Source: Synechococcus sp. WH 8101
GTDB taxonomy: Bacteria; Cyanobacteriota; Cyanobacteriia; PCC-6307; Cyanobiaceae
Assembly (NCBI RefSeq): GCF_004209775.1
Contig: NZ_CP035914.1
Span: 1,426,001 to 1,490,000 of the forward strand
Reading direction: 5' to 3'
Length of the DNA: 64,000 bases
Of this stretch, positions 24,897 through 33,892 are shown one piece after another; the first letter of the stretch is position 1, and the number at the start of each line of letters is the position of its first letter. Both the position numbers and the translations under genes were made by a program. The notes under the pieces are model-generated. The model saw only the letters and a list, made by a program, of their open reading frames with translations, was not told the DNA's origin and made no database searches.

Positions 24897-25973
24897 TTGA
24901 AGTCACTCTTGTTGAGTGTTCCGGTGGAGTCTTCCGGCAGCTCCCTTCGGGTTGAGCCGCTCCGGGCGGCTCACCTTCATGGTCTCCAGACCGAGGGCTT
25001 GGGCGACGACCTGCCCCGGTTTCAGAGGTTGTTGCTGCGCAGCCTGGTGGCACGGCTCGATGGTCTCTGGCCCGGTGAGCCGATCACGCGCCAACCGCGG
25101 GTGCTCGTGGCTCTCGAGCAGGGAATCCTCCGAGCCCTTGTTCAGGTGCGTCCCTACAACCGGCAGTGGAGCTGCTGGTTGCTGTCACTCGAAGAGCTCA
25201 GCCCCGGCCAGTGGGTGGGCCGGCGTCAACTTCTGAAAGCCCTGCTGCAACAAGCCCTGCTCGGCACTGATGTCCGCTCCCGCAGCTGGGTGATCCGTTG
25301 CGACAGCAGCTGCGATGAGCAACTGGATGTGCTGCGCGAACTGGGCTTTCAGCCCCTGAAAACCCAGCGCATCTGGAGGCCAGGGAACGCGGATGCCAGT
25401 CAGCCTGCAGCTCTCCCTCACACCCCCACTCCCCTGCCGACCACCTGTCAGTGGAGTCCCTTAAACCGGCGCACAGCTCCCCTGCTCTGGCCCCTGGAAC
25501 AGGCGGCAAGTTCCAGTCACCTGCGCCAGATCATTGATCGACGCTACCCCGATCTCCTGGATCAATCCGGACGTCACACCGGCGTTCTGCTCTGGGACAG
25601 CGGTGAAGCATCGGTCGCCATCGCAGGCCTCGTCCGCCAGGAACTGGCGGACGGGTCGTTCGGGATCGAGCTATTGCGGGATGTGGCCTGGGATGAGCGT
25701 CTTAGTCAGGCATTGCCGGCCCTGCTGGATCAGCTCCTGACGCAGCGACCAGCCGTCGTCCTCGTGACCGACCAGGCGGACTCGCCCCTGAGCCAGCTGC
25801 TGACCACGGGAGGCTGGCACCCCCTCAGGGAGGAACTCCTCCTCGGCCGCAGCCTCTGGCGGCAACACGGACGCAGCCGGGCCGTTCCCCTCACCCATCC
25901 GCTCGACACCATGCTCGGGCGCCTGCAGCCCCAGCATCCTCCGCTGCCCACCCCGAGTTTGGGGCGGCGTTGA
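24897..25973 (+). CDS. GNAT-like protein upstream of ruvX
   Basis: Protein of 358 residues that I recognise only as a conserved cyanobacterial hypothetical. Two halves can be seen. In the first (about 15-165), segments VLVALEQGILRALVQVRP and RQLLKALLQQAL then LRELGFQPLKTQRIW resemble a GNAT acetyltransferase fold. In the second (about 185-345), VLLWDSGEASVAIAGLVRQ and LLTTGGWHPLREELLLGRSLW repeat the pattern. The CoA-binding loop is not clear in either half. The TTG start at 24897 has GGGAG five bases upstream. The stop overlaps the TTG start of ruvX by 4 bp. Function is unknown. Confidence 0.7.
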   Translation: MKSLLLSVPVESSGSSLRVEPLRAAHLHGLQTEGLGDDLPRFQRLLLRSLVARLDGLWPGEPITRQPRVLVALEQGILRALVQVRPYNRQWSCWLLSLEELSPGQWVGRRQLLKALLQQALLGTDVRSRSWVIRCDSSCDEQLDVLRELGFQPLKTQRIWRPGNADASQPAALPHTPTPLPTTCQWSPLNRRTAPLLWPLEQAASSSHLRQIIDRRYPDLLDQSGRHTGVLLWDSGEASVAIAGLVRQELADGSFGIELLRDVAWDERLSQALPALLDQLLTQRPAVVLVTDQADSPLSQLLTTGGWHPLREELLLGRSLWRQHGRSRAVPLTHPLDTMLGRLQPQHPPLPTPSLGRR

Positions 25974-26491
25974 GCCAGCCGATGGCCAACGCCAGACCAC
26001 GACCTCGCTCCGGCTTGAGTCTCGATGTGGGCCGCCGCCGCATCGGCCTGGCCGGCTGCGACCCCCTCGGCATCACCGTGCGCCCCCTGGCAGCCCTCCA
26101 GCGCCGTCGCTTTCCCGAGGATCTGGCCCACTTGCGCGACCTCTGCCGCCAACGGCGCGTCGAACTGCTGGTGGTGGGACTTCCCCTGGATCGCAACGGA
26201 GAGCCCACTGAACAAGCGATGCATTGCAAACGCTACGGCCTGCGGCTGGCACAAGCCCTGCAGCTGCCCCTGGCCTGGATCAATGAACACAGCAGCAGCT
26301 GGGCGGCCGGCGAGGCGCTCGGACTTCACGGCGATCGCAGTGGACAGCTCGACAGTGCGGCGGCAGCCCTGCTGCTCGAGCAGTGGCTGCGGGAAGGCCC
26401 CGAACCGGAACCGGTGACCGCGGCGGCCTCGGAGCGTGGCACAAGACCCGACGATGCAGGATCCTGGAGGAACAGCGCAAGCCAGACATGA
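25970..26491 (+). CDS. ruvX: RuvX/YqgF family Holliday junction resolvase-like protein
   Basis: Protein of 173 residues with an RNase H-like fold. Putative catalytic acids are Asp19 in SLDVGRRRIGLA, Glu106 in INEHSSSW and Asp128 in LDSAAAALLLEQ. The VVGLPLDRNGEPTEQA segment is diagnostic. E. coli YqgF is required for 16S rRNA 5'-end maturation, and other homologues resolve four-way junctions; which activity applies here is open. The C-terminal 30 residues are an unconserved tail. The TTG start overlaps the upstream stop (TTGA); ATG 25982 is possible. Its stop overlaps the ATG of the DUF3727 gene. Confidence 0.88.
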   Translation: MSQPMANARPRPRSGLSLDVGRRRIGLAGCDPLGITVRPLAALQRRRFPEDLAHLRDLCRQRRVELLVVGLPLDRNGEPTEQAMHCKRYGLRLAQALQLPLAWINEHSSSWAAGEALGLHGDRSGQLDSAAAALLLEQWLREGPEPEPVTAAASERGTRPDDAGSWRNSASQT

Positions 26492-27033
26492 GCGCCAGCG
26501 GAACGGGGAACAGCGGTGAGGTCCCGACTGTTCTGGTCAAAGACAGTGGCGGACGGGATCTGCTCTGCTTCCTGGAGCAGCTGATTCCCCTCGATGGGGA
26601 GGATTACGCCCTGCTCACTCCGGTCGACACCCCGGTCTGCCTGTTCCGTCTCAAGGACGGCGAGGATCCGGAGCTGATCGATGCGATTGCCGACAGCGAG
26701 CCAATCCTTTCCGTGGCCGATGTGGTGCTTCAGGAGCATGACCTCACCCTGGTGCGCTCTGCCGTCACCCTCACGGTGAGCGGCGAACTCGACGAGCCCG
26801 ACCCGGATGACCTCGACGATGAGGGCGAGGACGACGACGACTCGGAAACCTACGAGCTGCTGGTGAGCTTCCTGGTGGAGGAACAGGAATATGGTCTTTA
26901 CATCCCACTGGATCCCTTCTTCGTGGTGGCTCGCATGGTCGATGGTGCGGCGGAGCTGGTGGAAGGGGAAGCGTTTGATCGCATTCAGCCCAGGATCGAG
27001 GCCGAGCTCGAGGAACGGGAGCTGCCCAACTGA
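26488..27033 (+). CDS. DUF3727 domain protein
   Basis: Acidic protein of 181 residues. An N-terminal block (about 12-95) reads GGRDLLCFLEQLIPLDGEDYALLTPVDTPV in its conserved order (seen here as LLCFLEQLIPLDGEDYALL). A very acidic linker (DEPDPDDLDDEGEDDDD) follows, then VSFLVEEQEYGLYIPLDPFFVVAR. This is the cyanobacterial and plastid DUF3727 family; its molecular role is unestablished. The ATG overlaps the ruvX stop (ATGA), and the stop overlaps the yqeG start by one base (TGATG), so it is translated in a coupled chain. Confidence 0.88.
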   Translation: MSASGTGNSGEVPTVLVKDSGGRDLLCFLEQLIPLDGEDYALLTPVDTPVCLFRLKDGEDPELIDAIADSEPILSVADVVLQEHDLTLVRSAVTLTVSGELDEPDPDDLDDEGEDDDDSETYELLVSFLVEEQEYGLYIPLDPFFVVARMVDGAAELVEGEAFDRIQPRIEAELEERELPN

Positions 27034-27542
27034 TGAGCCACCACTGGCTGCAACCCGACTGGGATCCCGGCGTCACCGTGGCGCAACTGCCGCTGCAGCC
27101 CCTGATGCACCGTGGCATCCACGCTCTGCTCCTCGATGTGGATCGCACCCTGTTGCCCGGCCATGACGTGACCCTGCCGGCGCCGGTGCTCACCTGGGCC
27201 ACCGAAGCGCGCCGACATCTGAACCTGCACCTCTTCAGCAACAATCCCTCACGGCAGCGGATCGGCGCCGTGGCCGACCAGCTCCAGGTTGAGTTCACCA
27301 GCGGTGCGGCGAAACCCCGGCGGGCAGCACTCCGTCGTGTGCTGCACCAGCTCCAGCTCAAACCAGAGGAGATGGCGATCGTGGGCGATCGCCTCTTCAC
27401 CGATGTGCTGGCCGGCAATCGGCTGGGGCTATTCACTGTGTTGGTGCGTCCGCTCCGAGCTGATGGCACACCCTGTCGCCATGACCGGGTGCAGCGGCTG
27501 GAGCGGCAGGTCGCCCGTTGGATGGGGGCAGGGCGTCGATGA
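27033..27542 (+). CDS. YqeG family HAD IIIA-type phosphatase
   Basis: HAD-superfamily phosphatase of 169 residues. Motif I is LLLDVDRTLL with Asp35 and Asp37 (the more common DVDNTL has Arg for Asn here). Motif II is in LHLFSNNPSR, motif III Lys in SGAAKPRRAAL, and motif IV in IVGDRLFTDVLAGNRLG. It is related to bacterial YqeG and to the mitochondrial PGP phosphatase PTPMT1/GEP4 group, so phosphatidylglycerophosphate dephosphorylation is a reasonable inference, interesting because a CDP-alcohol phosphatidyltransferase occurs in the same window. It lies in a chain of coupled genes. Confidence 0.88.
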   Translation: MSHHWLQPDWDPGVTVAQLPLQPLMHRGIHALLLDVDRTLLPGHDVTLPAPVLTWATEARRHLNLHLFSNNPSRQRIGAVADQLQVEFTSGAAKPRRAALRRVLHQLQLKPEEMAIVGDRLFTDVLAGNRLGLFTVLVRPLRADGTPCRHDRVQRLERQVARWMGAGRR

Positions 27543-28648
27543 CGCTGCGGGTGGTGAAAGTGGGCACCAGCCTGCTCCGCGGCGACAACGGCTCTTCCAC
27601 CTCAGCCGTGATCGGCTGGCTGGCTGATGCGCTCGCCGCGAGTCTGATCCAGGGCGATCGCACGGTGCTCGTAAGCAGTGGGGCCGTGGGCCTGGGCTGC
27701 CGGCGCCTGGGGCTGAGCCATCGCCCCGACAACGTGGTGGCCCTGCAGGCGGCCGCAGCCGTAGGCCAGGGACACCTGATGGGCCTCTACGAAGAAGCGA
27801 TGGCCCGCCATGGTCAGCCCGTGGCGCAGGTGCTGCTCACCCGCTCCGATCTCGCCGACCGACGCAGCTACCGCACCGCTTCAGCCACCCTGCACCAGCT
27901 TCTCGACTGGGGTGTGCTGCCGGTGGTCAACGAGAACGACACCGTGTCCTCAGCGGAATTGCGCTTCGGCGACAACGACACCCTCTCGGCCCTGGTGGCG
28001 GCGGCTGTGGAGGCCGATGAGTTGATCCTGCTCACGGATGTGGATCGTCTCTACACCGCCGATCCCCGCACCGATGCCAATGCCCATCCGATCACGGATG
28101 TGCACCATCCCGCCGAGCTGGCCCGCCTTCAGGATGGGGCCGGTGATGGCGGCCGCTGGGGAACCGGAGGCATGACCACCAAACTGGCAGCCGCACGGAT
28201 CGCCACGGCCAGCGGCATCACCGTGCACCTGGCCGATGGCCGGCAACGCGAGGTGCTCGAGAAACTGCTCAGCGGTGGCCGGGGCGGCACCGTGTTCCAT
28301 CCCCACCCCGAACCGCTGGGAAACCGTAAAAGCTGGCTCGCCCATGCCCTTCGGCCCCAGGGGGATCTCAGGCTCGACAACGGTGCCTGCAACGCTGTGG
28401 AACAACGCGGCGCCTCTCTACTCCTGGTGGGGATCACCGCCGTGGAAGGCCAGTTTGCCGCCAACCAACCGATCCGACTGCTCGCAGCCGATGGTCGGGA
28501 AGTGGCGCGTGGGTTGAGCTCATGGAGCAGCGAAGCGCTTCAGCGGGCCCTGACCCAGGCCCCAGCCACCGCCAGCGGCTCCCCCGTTGTGGTGCATCGC
28601 GATGCCCTCGTGCTCACCACGCCTACGATCCGCCCGCAGGACACCTGA
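27539..28648 (+). CDS. proB: glutamate 5-kinase
   Basis: Enzyme of 369 residues catalysing ATP-dependent phosphorylation of glutamate, the first step of proline synthesis. The amino-acid kinase domain begins VVKVGTSLLRG and includes VSSGAVGLGCRRL, NENDTVSSAELRFGDND and TDVDRLYTADPR. The C-terminal third (about 270-350) is a PUA domain (LRLDNGACNAVEQRGASLLLVGI). Full-length form as in E. coli. ATG 27539 overlaps the yqeG stop (ATGA). lpxD follows after 3 bp. Proline feedback inhibition is usual in this family. Confidence 0.97.
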   Translation: MTLRVVKVGTSLLRGDNGSSTSAVIGWLADALAASLIQGDRTVLVSSGAVGLGCRRLGLSHRPDNVVALQAAAAVGQGHLMGLYEEAMARHGQPVAQVLLTRSDLADRRSYRTASATLHQLLDWGVLPVVNENDTVSSAELRFGDNDTLSALVAAAVEADELILLTDVDRLYTADPRTDANAHPITDVHHPAELARLQDGAGDGGRWGTGGMTTKLAAARIATASGITVHLADGRQREVLEKLLSGGRGGTVFHPHPEPLGNRKSWLAHALRPQGDLRLDNGACNAVEQRGASLLLVGITAVEGQFAANQPIRLLAADGREVARGLSSWSSEALQRALTQAPATASGSPVVVHRDALVLTTPTIRPQDT

Positions 28649-28651
28649 ATC

Positions 28652-29710
28652 ATGCGTTTCAGTCAGTTGGTTGCGGCGCTGCAGGCGGGCGAGGCCGGCC
28701 TTCTCCGCCACGGACTCGGGTGCGACCCTCAGTTGCACTCCGCTGCCTCCCTCGAGAAGGCCACGGCCGATCAACTGAGTTTCCTGGAGCCTGGCAATGC
28801 TCTGGTCCAGGCGCTGGCCAGCAGTGCGGTGGGAGCCGTTTTGCTCCCGGATCAGGACGAGCTGGTGCAGCAGGCGCAATCGCGCCAGCTGGCCTGGGCC
28901 GTGTGCAAAGACCCGCGCCTGGCCTTCGCGGAATCGCTCGAGCAACTCCATCCAAGGCGTCTTCCCCAGGCGGGCATCCACCCCACGGCGGTGATCGGTG
29001 ATCGCGTCGAACTCGGTGCCGGTGTCTCGATCGGCGCCCATGTCTGCATCCAGGACGGCAGCCGGATCGGCAGCCAGAGCGTGATCCACCCCGGTGTGGT
29101 GATCTATGACGACGTGGTGGTGGGCGAGCGCTGCGAAGTGCATGCCAATGCCGTGTTGCACCCCGGCTCTCGCCTGGGGAACCGTTGTGTCGTTCACTCG
29201 AACGCCGTGGTGGGATCGGAGGGGTTCGGCTTCGTGCCCACTGCCCGCGGCTGGCGCAAGATGCCCCAGACCGGCCTGGTGGTGCTGGAGGAGGGCGTCG
29301 AGGTGGGCTGCGGCAGCACGATCGACCGCCCTGCCGTGGGCGAAACACGCATTGGTGCCGGCACCAAGATCGACAATCTGGTGCAGATCGGCCATGGCGT
29401 GGAAACCGGTCGAGGTTGTGCCCTGGCCTCCCAGGTGGGCATCGCCGGCGGTGCCCGCCTCGGGGATGGCGTGATTCTTGCCGGCCAGGTGGGTGTGGCC
29501 AACAGAGCGGTGATCGGCGACCGGGCCATCGCCAGCTCCAAGAGCGGCATCCACGGAGAGATCGCTGCGGGGGAGGTCGTGAGCGGCTACCCGGCGATCC
29601 CCAACCGCCTCTGGCTCCGTTGCTCCGCCGCCTTCAGCAAATTGCCCGAACTGGCGAAACAGCTCCGGGAGCTCAAGCGTGCCCAGGAGACGGGAACCAC
29701 CCCTCAGTAG
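28652..29710 (+). CDS. lpxD: UDP-3-O-acylglucosamine N-acyltransferase
   Basis: Protein of 352 residues. An N-terminal uridine-binding domain (about 1-95) precedes a left-handed beta-helix made of hexapeptide repeats ([18 protein letters not shown]-type turns). The catalytic His lies in [12 protein letters not shown] near residue 249. It adds a hydroxyacyl chain to UDP-3-O-acylglucosamine in lipid A synthesis. Its presence fits an LPS-bearing outer membrane, with Lpt transport genes at 56.2-58.5 kb in the same window. It starts 3 bp after proB, in an operon otherwise for amino acids. Confidence 0.95.
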   Translation: MRFSQLVAALQAGEAGLLRHGLGCDPQLHSAASLEKATADQLSFLEPGNALVQALASSAVGAVLLPDQDELVQQAQSRQLAWAVCKDPRLAFAESLEQLHPRRLPQAGIHPTAVIGDRVELGAGVSIGAHVCIQDGSRIGSQSVIHPGVVIYDDVVVGERCEVHANAVLHPGSRLGNRCVVHSNAVVGSEGFGFVPTARGWRKMPQTGLVVLEEGVEVGCGSTIDRPAVGETRIGAGTKIDNLVQIGHGVETGRGCALASQVGIAGGARLGDGVILAGQVGVANRAVIGDRAIASSKSGIHGEIAAGEVVSGYPAIPNRLWLRCSAAFSKLPELAKQLRELKRAQETGTTPQ

Positions 29711-29741
29711 TCTCGCCGCGTCAGGTCTTGGCTCTGGTTCC

Positions 29742-30821
29742 ATGCGTCACCATCGCGTTGTTCTGCTGCCCGGTGACGGGATCGGTCCGGAGATCACGGC
29801 GGTCGCTCGAATGCTGCTGGAGGCCGTGGCGGCAAGGCACGGTTTTGCGATCCAGTTTGATGAGCAGTTGATCGGGGGGGCCGCGATCGACGCCACGGGT
29901 GTCCCCCTGCCTGAAAACAGCCTCGAGGCCTGCCGCGGCGCCGATGCGGTGTTGCTCGCGGCAATCGGCAGCCCCCGTTTCGATGCCCTGCCCCGAGAGC
30001 AACGCCCGGAAAGCGGTCTCCTCGCCCTGCGCTCCGGCCTGGGACTGTTTGCCAACCTCAGACCGGTGAAGATTGTTCCGGCCCTGAGCGCCGCCAGCAG
30101 CCTCAAAACAGAGGTGATCGAAGGAGTCGATCTGCTCGTGGTGCGCGAACTCACCGGTGGCATCTATTTCGGTCAGCCCAAAGGACGGGTGACGGCCGAT
30201 GGAGAGGAGCGGGGCTTCAACACCATGACCTACTCCGCCTCCGAAGTCGACCGGATCGCCAGGGTCGCTTTCGAGCTAGCGAAAGAGCGCCGCGGCCAAC
30301 TCTGTTCGGTGGACAAGGCGAATGTGCTGGATGTGAGTCAGCTCTGGCGCGACCGGGTCGAGGCCATGGCTGCCGCCCATCCGGAGGTCAGCGTGAGCCA
30401 TCTCTATGTCGACAACGCCGCCATGCAGCTGGTGCGCGATCCGCGCCAATTTGATGTGCTGCTTACGGGCAACCTGTTCGGCGACATCCTCAGCGATGAA
30501 GCGGCGATGCTCACCGGCTCAATCGGCATGCTGCCCTCCGCTTCCCTCGGCAGTGAAGGGCCCGGCCTGTTTGAACCCGTGCACGGCTCAGCGCCTGACA
30601 TCGCTGGTCAGGACAAGGCCAATCCAATGGCGATGGTGCTGTCTGCCGCCATGATGCTGCGCATCGGTCTGAAGGAGACGGAGGCTGCCGATGCGCTCGA
30701 AGCGGCGGTGGACCGGGTGCTCGCTGCCGGTTACCGCACCGGAGACCTGATGGCCGAGGGCTGTACACCCCTCGGCTGTCGTGCCATGGGTGAACAGCTG
30801 CTGGCCCACTGCAACGGTTGA
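29742..30821 (+). CDS. leuB: 3-isopropylmalate dehydrogenase
   Basis: Enzyme of 359 residues oxidising and decarboxylating 3-isopropylmalate in leucine synthesis, NAD-dependent. Visible segments: [11 protein letters not shown] at the start, [15 protein letters not shown] (substrate Arg residues), [12 protein letters not shown] (Tyr in YFG), DKANVLD (Lys), [18 protein letters not shown] (metal Asp residues) and [15 protein letters not shown] 29742 gives the standard N-terminus; the longer frame overlaps lpxD. The gap to lpxD is 31 bp. Confidence 0.97.
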   Translation: MRHHRVVLLPGDGIGPEITAVARMLLEAVAARHGFAIQFDEQLIGGAAIDATGVPLPENSLEACRGADAVLLAAIGSPRFDALPREQRPESGLLALRSGLGLFANLRPVKIVPALSAASSLKTEVIEGVDLLVVRELTGGIYFGQPKGRVTADGEERGFNTMTYSASEVDRIARVAFELAKERRGQLCSVDKANVLDVSQLWRDRVEAMAAAHPEVSVSHLYVDNAAMQLVRDPRQFDVLLTGNLFGDILSDEAAMLTGSIGMLPSASLGSEGPGLFEPVHGSAPDIAGQDKANPMAMVLSAAMMLRIGLKETEAADALEAAVDRVLAAGYRTGDLMAEGCTPLGCRAMGEQLLAHCNG

Positions 30822-30903
30822 GGCCATTGGCATTCCCGGCCCAGTCACCACGGTGCCGGTCCGCTGACCTGCCAAACTCTTCCAGCCTGCTCAGCCTGCG
30901 TCG

Positions 30904-31806
30904 ATGTCGAAGCGTCACCCCGTTGTCGCCGTTACAGGGTCCTCCGGTGCCGGAACCAGCACTGTCAAAAGGGCCTTTGAACACATCTTCGCCAGGGAGA
31001 ACATCACCCCGGCCGTGGTGGAAGGTGATAGCTACCACCGCTTCGAGCGCACAGCGATGAAGGAAGCCATGGCGGAGGCCATGGCGAAGGGCGAAAACTT
31101 CTCCCACTTCGGGCCGGAGGCCAATCTCTTCGACAAGCTCGAAGAGCTGTTCCGCATTTACGGCGAGAGCGGTGGTGGTCAGAAGCGCTACTACCTGCAC
31201 AGCCCCGAGGAAGCGGCTGAGCACAACGCTCGCCTGGGTACCGATCTGGCCCCCGGTCAGTTCACCCCCTGGGAAAACATTCCCGCCGGCACCGACCTGC
31301 TCTTCTACGAAGGCCTGCACGGCGGTGTGCAGGGTGATGGCTACGACGTGGCTGCCCTCGCCGATCTTCTGGTGGGTGTGGTGCCGATCACAAACCTGGA
31401 ATGGATCCAGAAGATCCACCGTGATAACGCCGAGCGTGGTTATTCGGCGGAAGCGATCGTTGACACGATCCTGCGCCGCATGCCCGACTACATCAATCAC
31501 ATCTGCCCGCAGTTCAGCCGCACGGACATCAACTTCCAGCGTGTCCCCACCGTGGACACCTCGAATCCCTTCATCTGCCGGAACATCCCGACGCCGGATG
31601 AAAGCTTTGTGATCATTCACTTCCGCAAGGGAGCCCGGGAGAAGTGGGGAATCGACTTCCCTTACCTGCTGAGCATGATCCACGATTCCTTCATGTCCAG
31701 CCCCACCAGCATCGTGGTGAACGGCGGCAAGATGGGCTTCGCCATGGAGCTGATCCTCACTCCGATCATTCATCGAATGATCGAAGAGAAGCAGAAGCTG
31801 GCCTGA
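30904..31806 (+). CDS. prk: phosphoribulokinase, class I (proteobacterial type)
   Basis: Calvin-cycle enzyme of 300 residues making ribulose-1,5-bisphosphate from ribulose 5-phosphate and ATP. The P-loop reads GSSGAGTST (12-20), as in the Rhodobacter class I enzyme, with Thr in place of the usual Lys. FYEGLHGGV, GVVPITNLEWIQKIHRD, QFSRTDINFQRVP and NPFICRNIP also match class I closely. The regulatory Cys pair of the plant/beta-cyanobacterial class II enzyme is absent, so thioredoxin/CP12 control of the usual type is unlikely. Class I enzymes are octamers activated by NADH and inhibited by AMP. It stands 82 bp after leuB with no obvious promoter. Confidence 0.95.
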   Translation: MSKRHPVVAVTGSSGAGTSTVKRAFEHIFARENITPAVVEGDSYHRFERTAMKEAMAEAMAKGENFSHFGPEANLFDKLEELFRIYGESGGGQKRYYLHSPEEAAEHNARLGTDLAPGQFTPWENIPAGTDLLFYEGLHGGVQGDGYDVAALADLLVGVVPITNLEWIQKIHRDNAERGYSAEAIVDTILRRMPDYINHICPQFSRTDINFQRVPTVDTSNPFICRNIPTPDESFVIIHFRKGAREKWGIDFPYLLSMIHDSFMSSPTSIVVNGGKMGFAMELILTPIIHRMIEEKQKLA

Positions 31807-31831
31807 TTCATTTCCAGGCAGGAGCTCTATC

Positions 31832-32149
31832 GTGGGTCCATCTGAGCAATCAGGTGGGCCCATTTCCATTTCGCCGCCATCCTTTCTGATCAGTGGAGCC
31901 GGTGCCCCCATCGGTTCAACGCCGCGATGGGATCGGGTCAACAGCCAAGCGCTGATTGCCCTCGCTAGACAGATCTATTTCCGTTATCTCAGCGAAGCAA
32001 CGCGAAGCCAGGAACCCAGTGGTGTGGTCGTCTGCCAGCGGAGCGGTGAAGGCCGGGTGGTGTTTGAGCCGCCAACCCTGCTGCCGGATGAGGAATTCCT
32101 CTCCACAGCACTGCTGCGCAATCGCGCCCGGCGCTCCGGTGGGCGCTGA
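31832..32149 (+). CDS. conserved hypothetical protein
   Basis: Predicted 105-residue protein from GTG 31832, 25 bp after prk. The central part QALIALARQIYFRYLSEATR is a plausible amphipathic helix. GVVVCQRSGEGRVVFEPPTLLPDEEFLSTALLR, seen here only in part, looks like a small folded domain. The N-terminal 35 residues are low in complexity (Gly, Ser, Pro). No family recognised. prepilin peptidase begins 12 bp downstream. Confidence 0.6.
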   Translation: MGPSEQSGGPISISPPSFLISGAGAPIGSTPRWDRVNSQALIALARQIYFRYLSEATRSQEPSGVVVCQRSGEGRVVFEPPTLLPDEEFLSTALLRNRARRSGGR

Positions 32150-32161
32150 AGCCTCCCCCCC

Positions 32162-32962
32162 ATGGCCGCCTTCCTTGCCCTGATGCCGCCCCTCGCCCCG
32201 GTGCTGATCCTTTTCGGGGCCTGCGTGGGCAGTTTTCTCAATGTGGTGGTCTGGCGGCTTCCCCGCCGCGAATCGCTGATCTGGCCCGGTAGCCATTGCC
32301 CCAACTGCGGCCACGCCGTGCGCTGGCACGACAACATCCCGCTGCTCGGATGGCTGCTGCTGAGGGGCCGCTGCCGCGACTGCGCCTGGCCGATCCCTGC
32401 GCGTTACCCCGCCACCGAAGTGCTCTGTGGCGGGCTCTGGCTCACGGCGGCATGGGCCCACGGATCAGCCCTCCATCTGATCGCCGGCCTCGTGCTGGTC
32501 AGCCTGCTCCTCACCCTGAGCCTGATCGACTGCGACCATCTCTGGTTACCCGAACCGCTCTGCCGCAGCGGCGTGATCCTGGGGTTGGTGGCCACAGTTG
32601 CCCTCACAACGCCGGAACGCTGGCTCGATCACCTGCTGGCGGCGGCGGCCGCACTGCTGGTAATGGAGGGACTGAGCGCTCTGGCGGAGCGACTTCTCGG
32701 GCAACCGGCCCTCGGGCTCGGGGATGCCAAACTCGCCGCCCTCGGGGGTGCCTGGCTCGGCCTGGCCGGAATCACCGCCGCCATGGCCCTGGCGGTGTGC
32801 AGCGGCGCGATCCTCGGCCTCCTGGGCCGGATCAGCGGGCGCCTCGGCCCCCGGCAACCGTTTCCCTTTGGTCCGTTCATCGCTCTTGGCATCTGGTTGG
32901 TGTGGCTCACCGGGCCCCTGTGGTGGTGGCAGAGCTGGATGCGACTGATCGGGGCGAGCTGA
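32162..32962 (+). CDS. pilD: prepilin peptidase / N-methyltransferase
   Basis: Polytopic aspartic protease of 266 residues. The N-terminal methyltransferase loop carries two Cys pairs, CPNC (46-49) and CRDC (71-74). Catalytic Asp residues are in LIDCDHLWLP (Asp123, with Asp125) and LGLGDAKLAALGG (Asp188). It cleaves and N-methylates type IV pilin and pseudopilin leaders at the cytoplasmic face of the inner membrane. Its presence implies type IV pili or DNA uptake. No other pil gene is in the window. accD follows after 51 bp. Confidence 0.95.
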   Translation: MAAFLALMPPLAPVLILFGACVGSFLNVVVWRLPRRESLIWPGSHCPNCGHAVRWHDNIPLLGWLLLRGRCRDCAWPIPARYPATEVLCGGLWLTAAWAHGSALHLIAGLVLVSLLLTLSLIDCDHLWLPEPLCRSGVILGLVATVALTTPERWLDHLLAAAAALLVMEGLSALAERLLGQPALGLGDAKLAALGGAWLGLAGITAAMALAVCSGAILGLLGRISGRLGPRQPFPFGPFIALGIWLVWLTGPLWWWQSWMRLIGAS

Positions 32963-33001
32963 GCGTTGCTGCGATGCGATGGGTCTTAAATAGGGCCCAG
33001 C

Positions 33002-33006
33002 AGGAG
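33002..33006 (+). promoter_or_regulatory. Shine-Dalgarno site for accD
   Basis: AGGAG seven bases before GTG 33014. It supports the GTG start; the nearby ATG 33009 is in another frame. Confidence 0.6.
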
Positions 33007-33013
33007 CGATGAC

Positions 33014-33892
33014 GTGTCACTGTTCGACTGGTTTGCTGATCGCCGCAAGGGTCAATCGGTGAACAAGGTGGCCCAGGAACCGGAAGAGGGCGATGGCCTC
33101 TGGAGCAAATGCCCGGAATGCTCTCAGGTGGTGTATCGCAAAGATCTGCTGGCCAATGCCAGCGTGTGTAGCAACTGCGGTCATCACCACCGCATCGACA
33201 GCAGTGAGCGGATCGCCGTGATCGTCGATCCCGGCAGTTTCGTTCCTCTTGACACCGACCTGGAACCCACCGATCCCCTGGGATTCAAGGATCGTCGCGC
33301 CTACGCCGAACGCCTGCGGGAGATGCAGGCGAAAACAGGCCTGAAAGACGCCGTGGTGACCGGGCTCTGCCGTGTCGAGCACCATCGCATGGCCCTGGCG
33401 GTGATGGATTTCCGCTTCATGGGCGGCTCGATGGGCTCGGTGGTGGGAGAGAAGATCACCCGCCTGGTGGAACGGGCCACCGAGGAGCGCCTGCCACTAC
33501 TGATCGTGTGCGCCTCAGGGGGGGCGCGCATGCAGGAGGGGATGCTGAGCTTGATGCAGATGGCGAAGATCTCCGGGGCGCTGGAGCGCCATCGCGACGC
33601 GGGCCTGCTCTACATGCCCCTGCTCACCCACCCCACCACCGGAGGTGTGACCGCCAGCTTCGCCATGCTCGGAGACCTGATCCTTGCCGAACCGAAAGCC
33701 TTGATCGGCTTCGCCGGACGGCGCGTGATCGAACAGACCCTGAGGGAGAAACTGCCCGACAATTTCCAGACTGCTGAGTATCTGCAGGAGCACGGATTCG
33801 TCGACACGATCGTGCCCCGCACCCAGCTGCGCTCCACCCTGGCCCGACTGCTGCGGCTGCACGGCAGCCGTCCGCTGGAGGCCGTGGGTTGA
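33014..33892 (+). CDS. accD: acetyl-CoA carboxylase carboxyltransferase subunit beta
   Basis: Subunit of 292 residues that, with AccA, transfers carboxyl from biotin to acetyl-CoA to give malonyl-CoA, the first step of fatty-acid synthesis. A zinc ribbon at the N-terminus has Cys33, Cys36, Cys52 and Cys55 (CPEC, CSNC). The carboxyltransferase core includes [27 protein letters not shown] and [15 protein letters not shown]. Length is normal. The downstream exported-protein gene overlaps its stop by one base. Confidence 0.97.
   Translation: MSLFDWFADRRKGQSVNKVAQEPEEGDGLWSKCPECSQVVYRKDLLANASVCSNCGHHHRIDSSERIAVIVDPGSFVPLDTDLEPTDPLGFKDRRAYAERLREMQAKTGLKDAVVTGLCRVEHHRMALAVMDFRFMGGSMGSVVGEKITRLVERATEERLPLLIVCASGGARMQEGMLSLMQMAKISGALERHRDAGLLYMPLLTHPTTGGVTASFAMLGDLILAEPKALIGFAGRRVIEQTLREKLPDNFQTAEYLQEHGFVDTIVPRTQLRSTLARLLRLHGSRPLEAVG

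Noticed and set aside
31806-31860. GGGTCCATCTGAGCAATCAGGTGGGCCC region after prk as terminator (only its arms GGGTCCA and TGGGCCC pair)
   Set aside because: The arms pair imperfectly, the T-run is missing, and it overlaps the start of the following gene.
30511-31941. 476-codon minus-strand frame opposite leuB and prk
   Set aside because: It covers two well-defined genes on the other strand and encodes no known domain.
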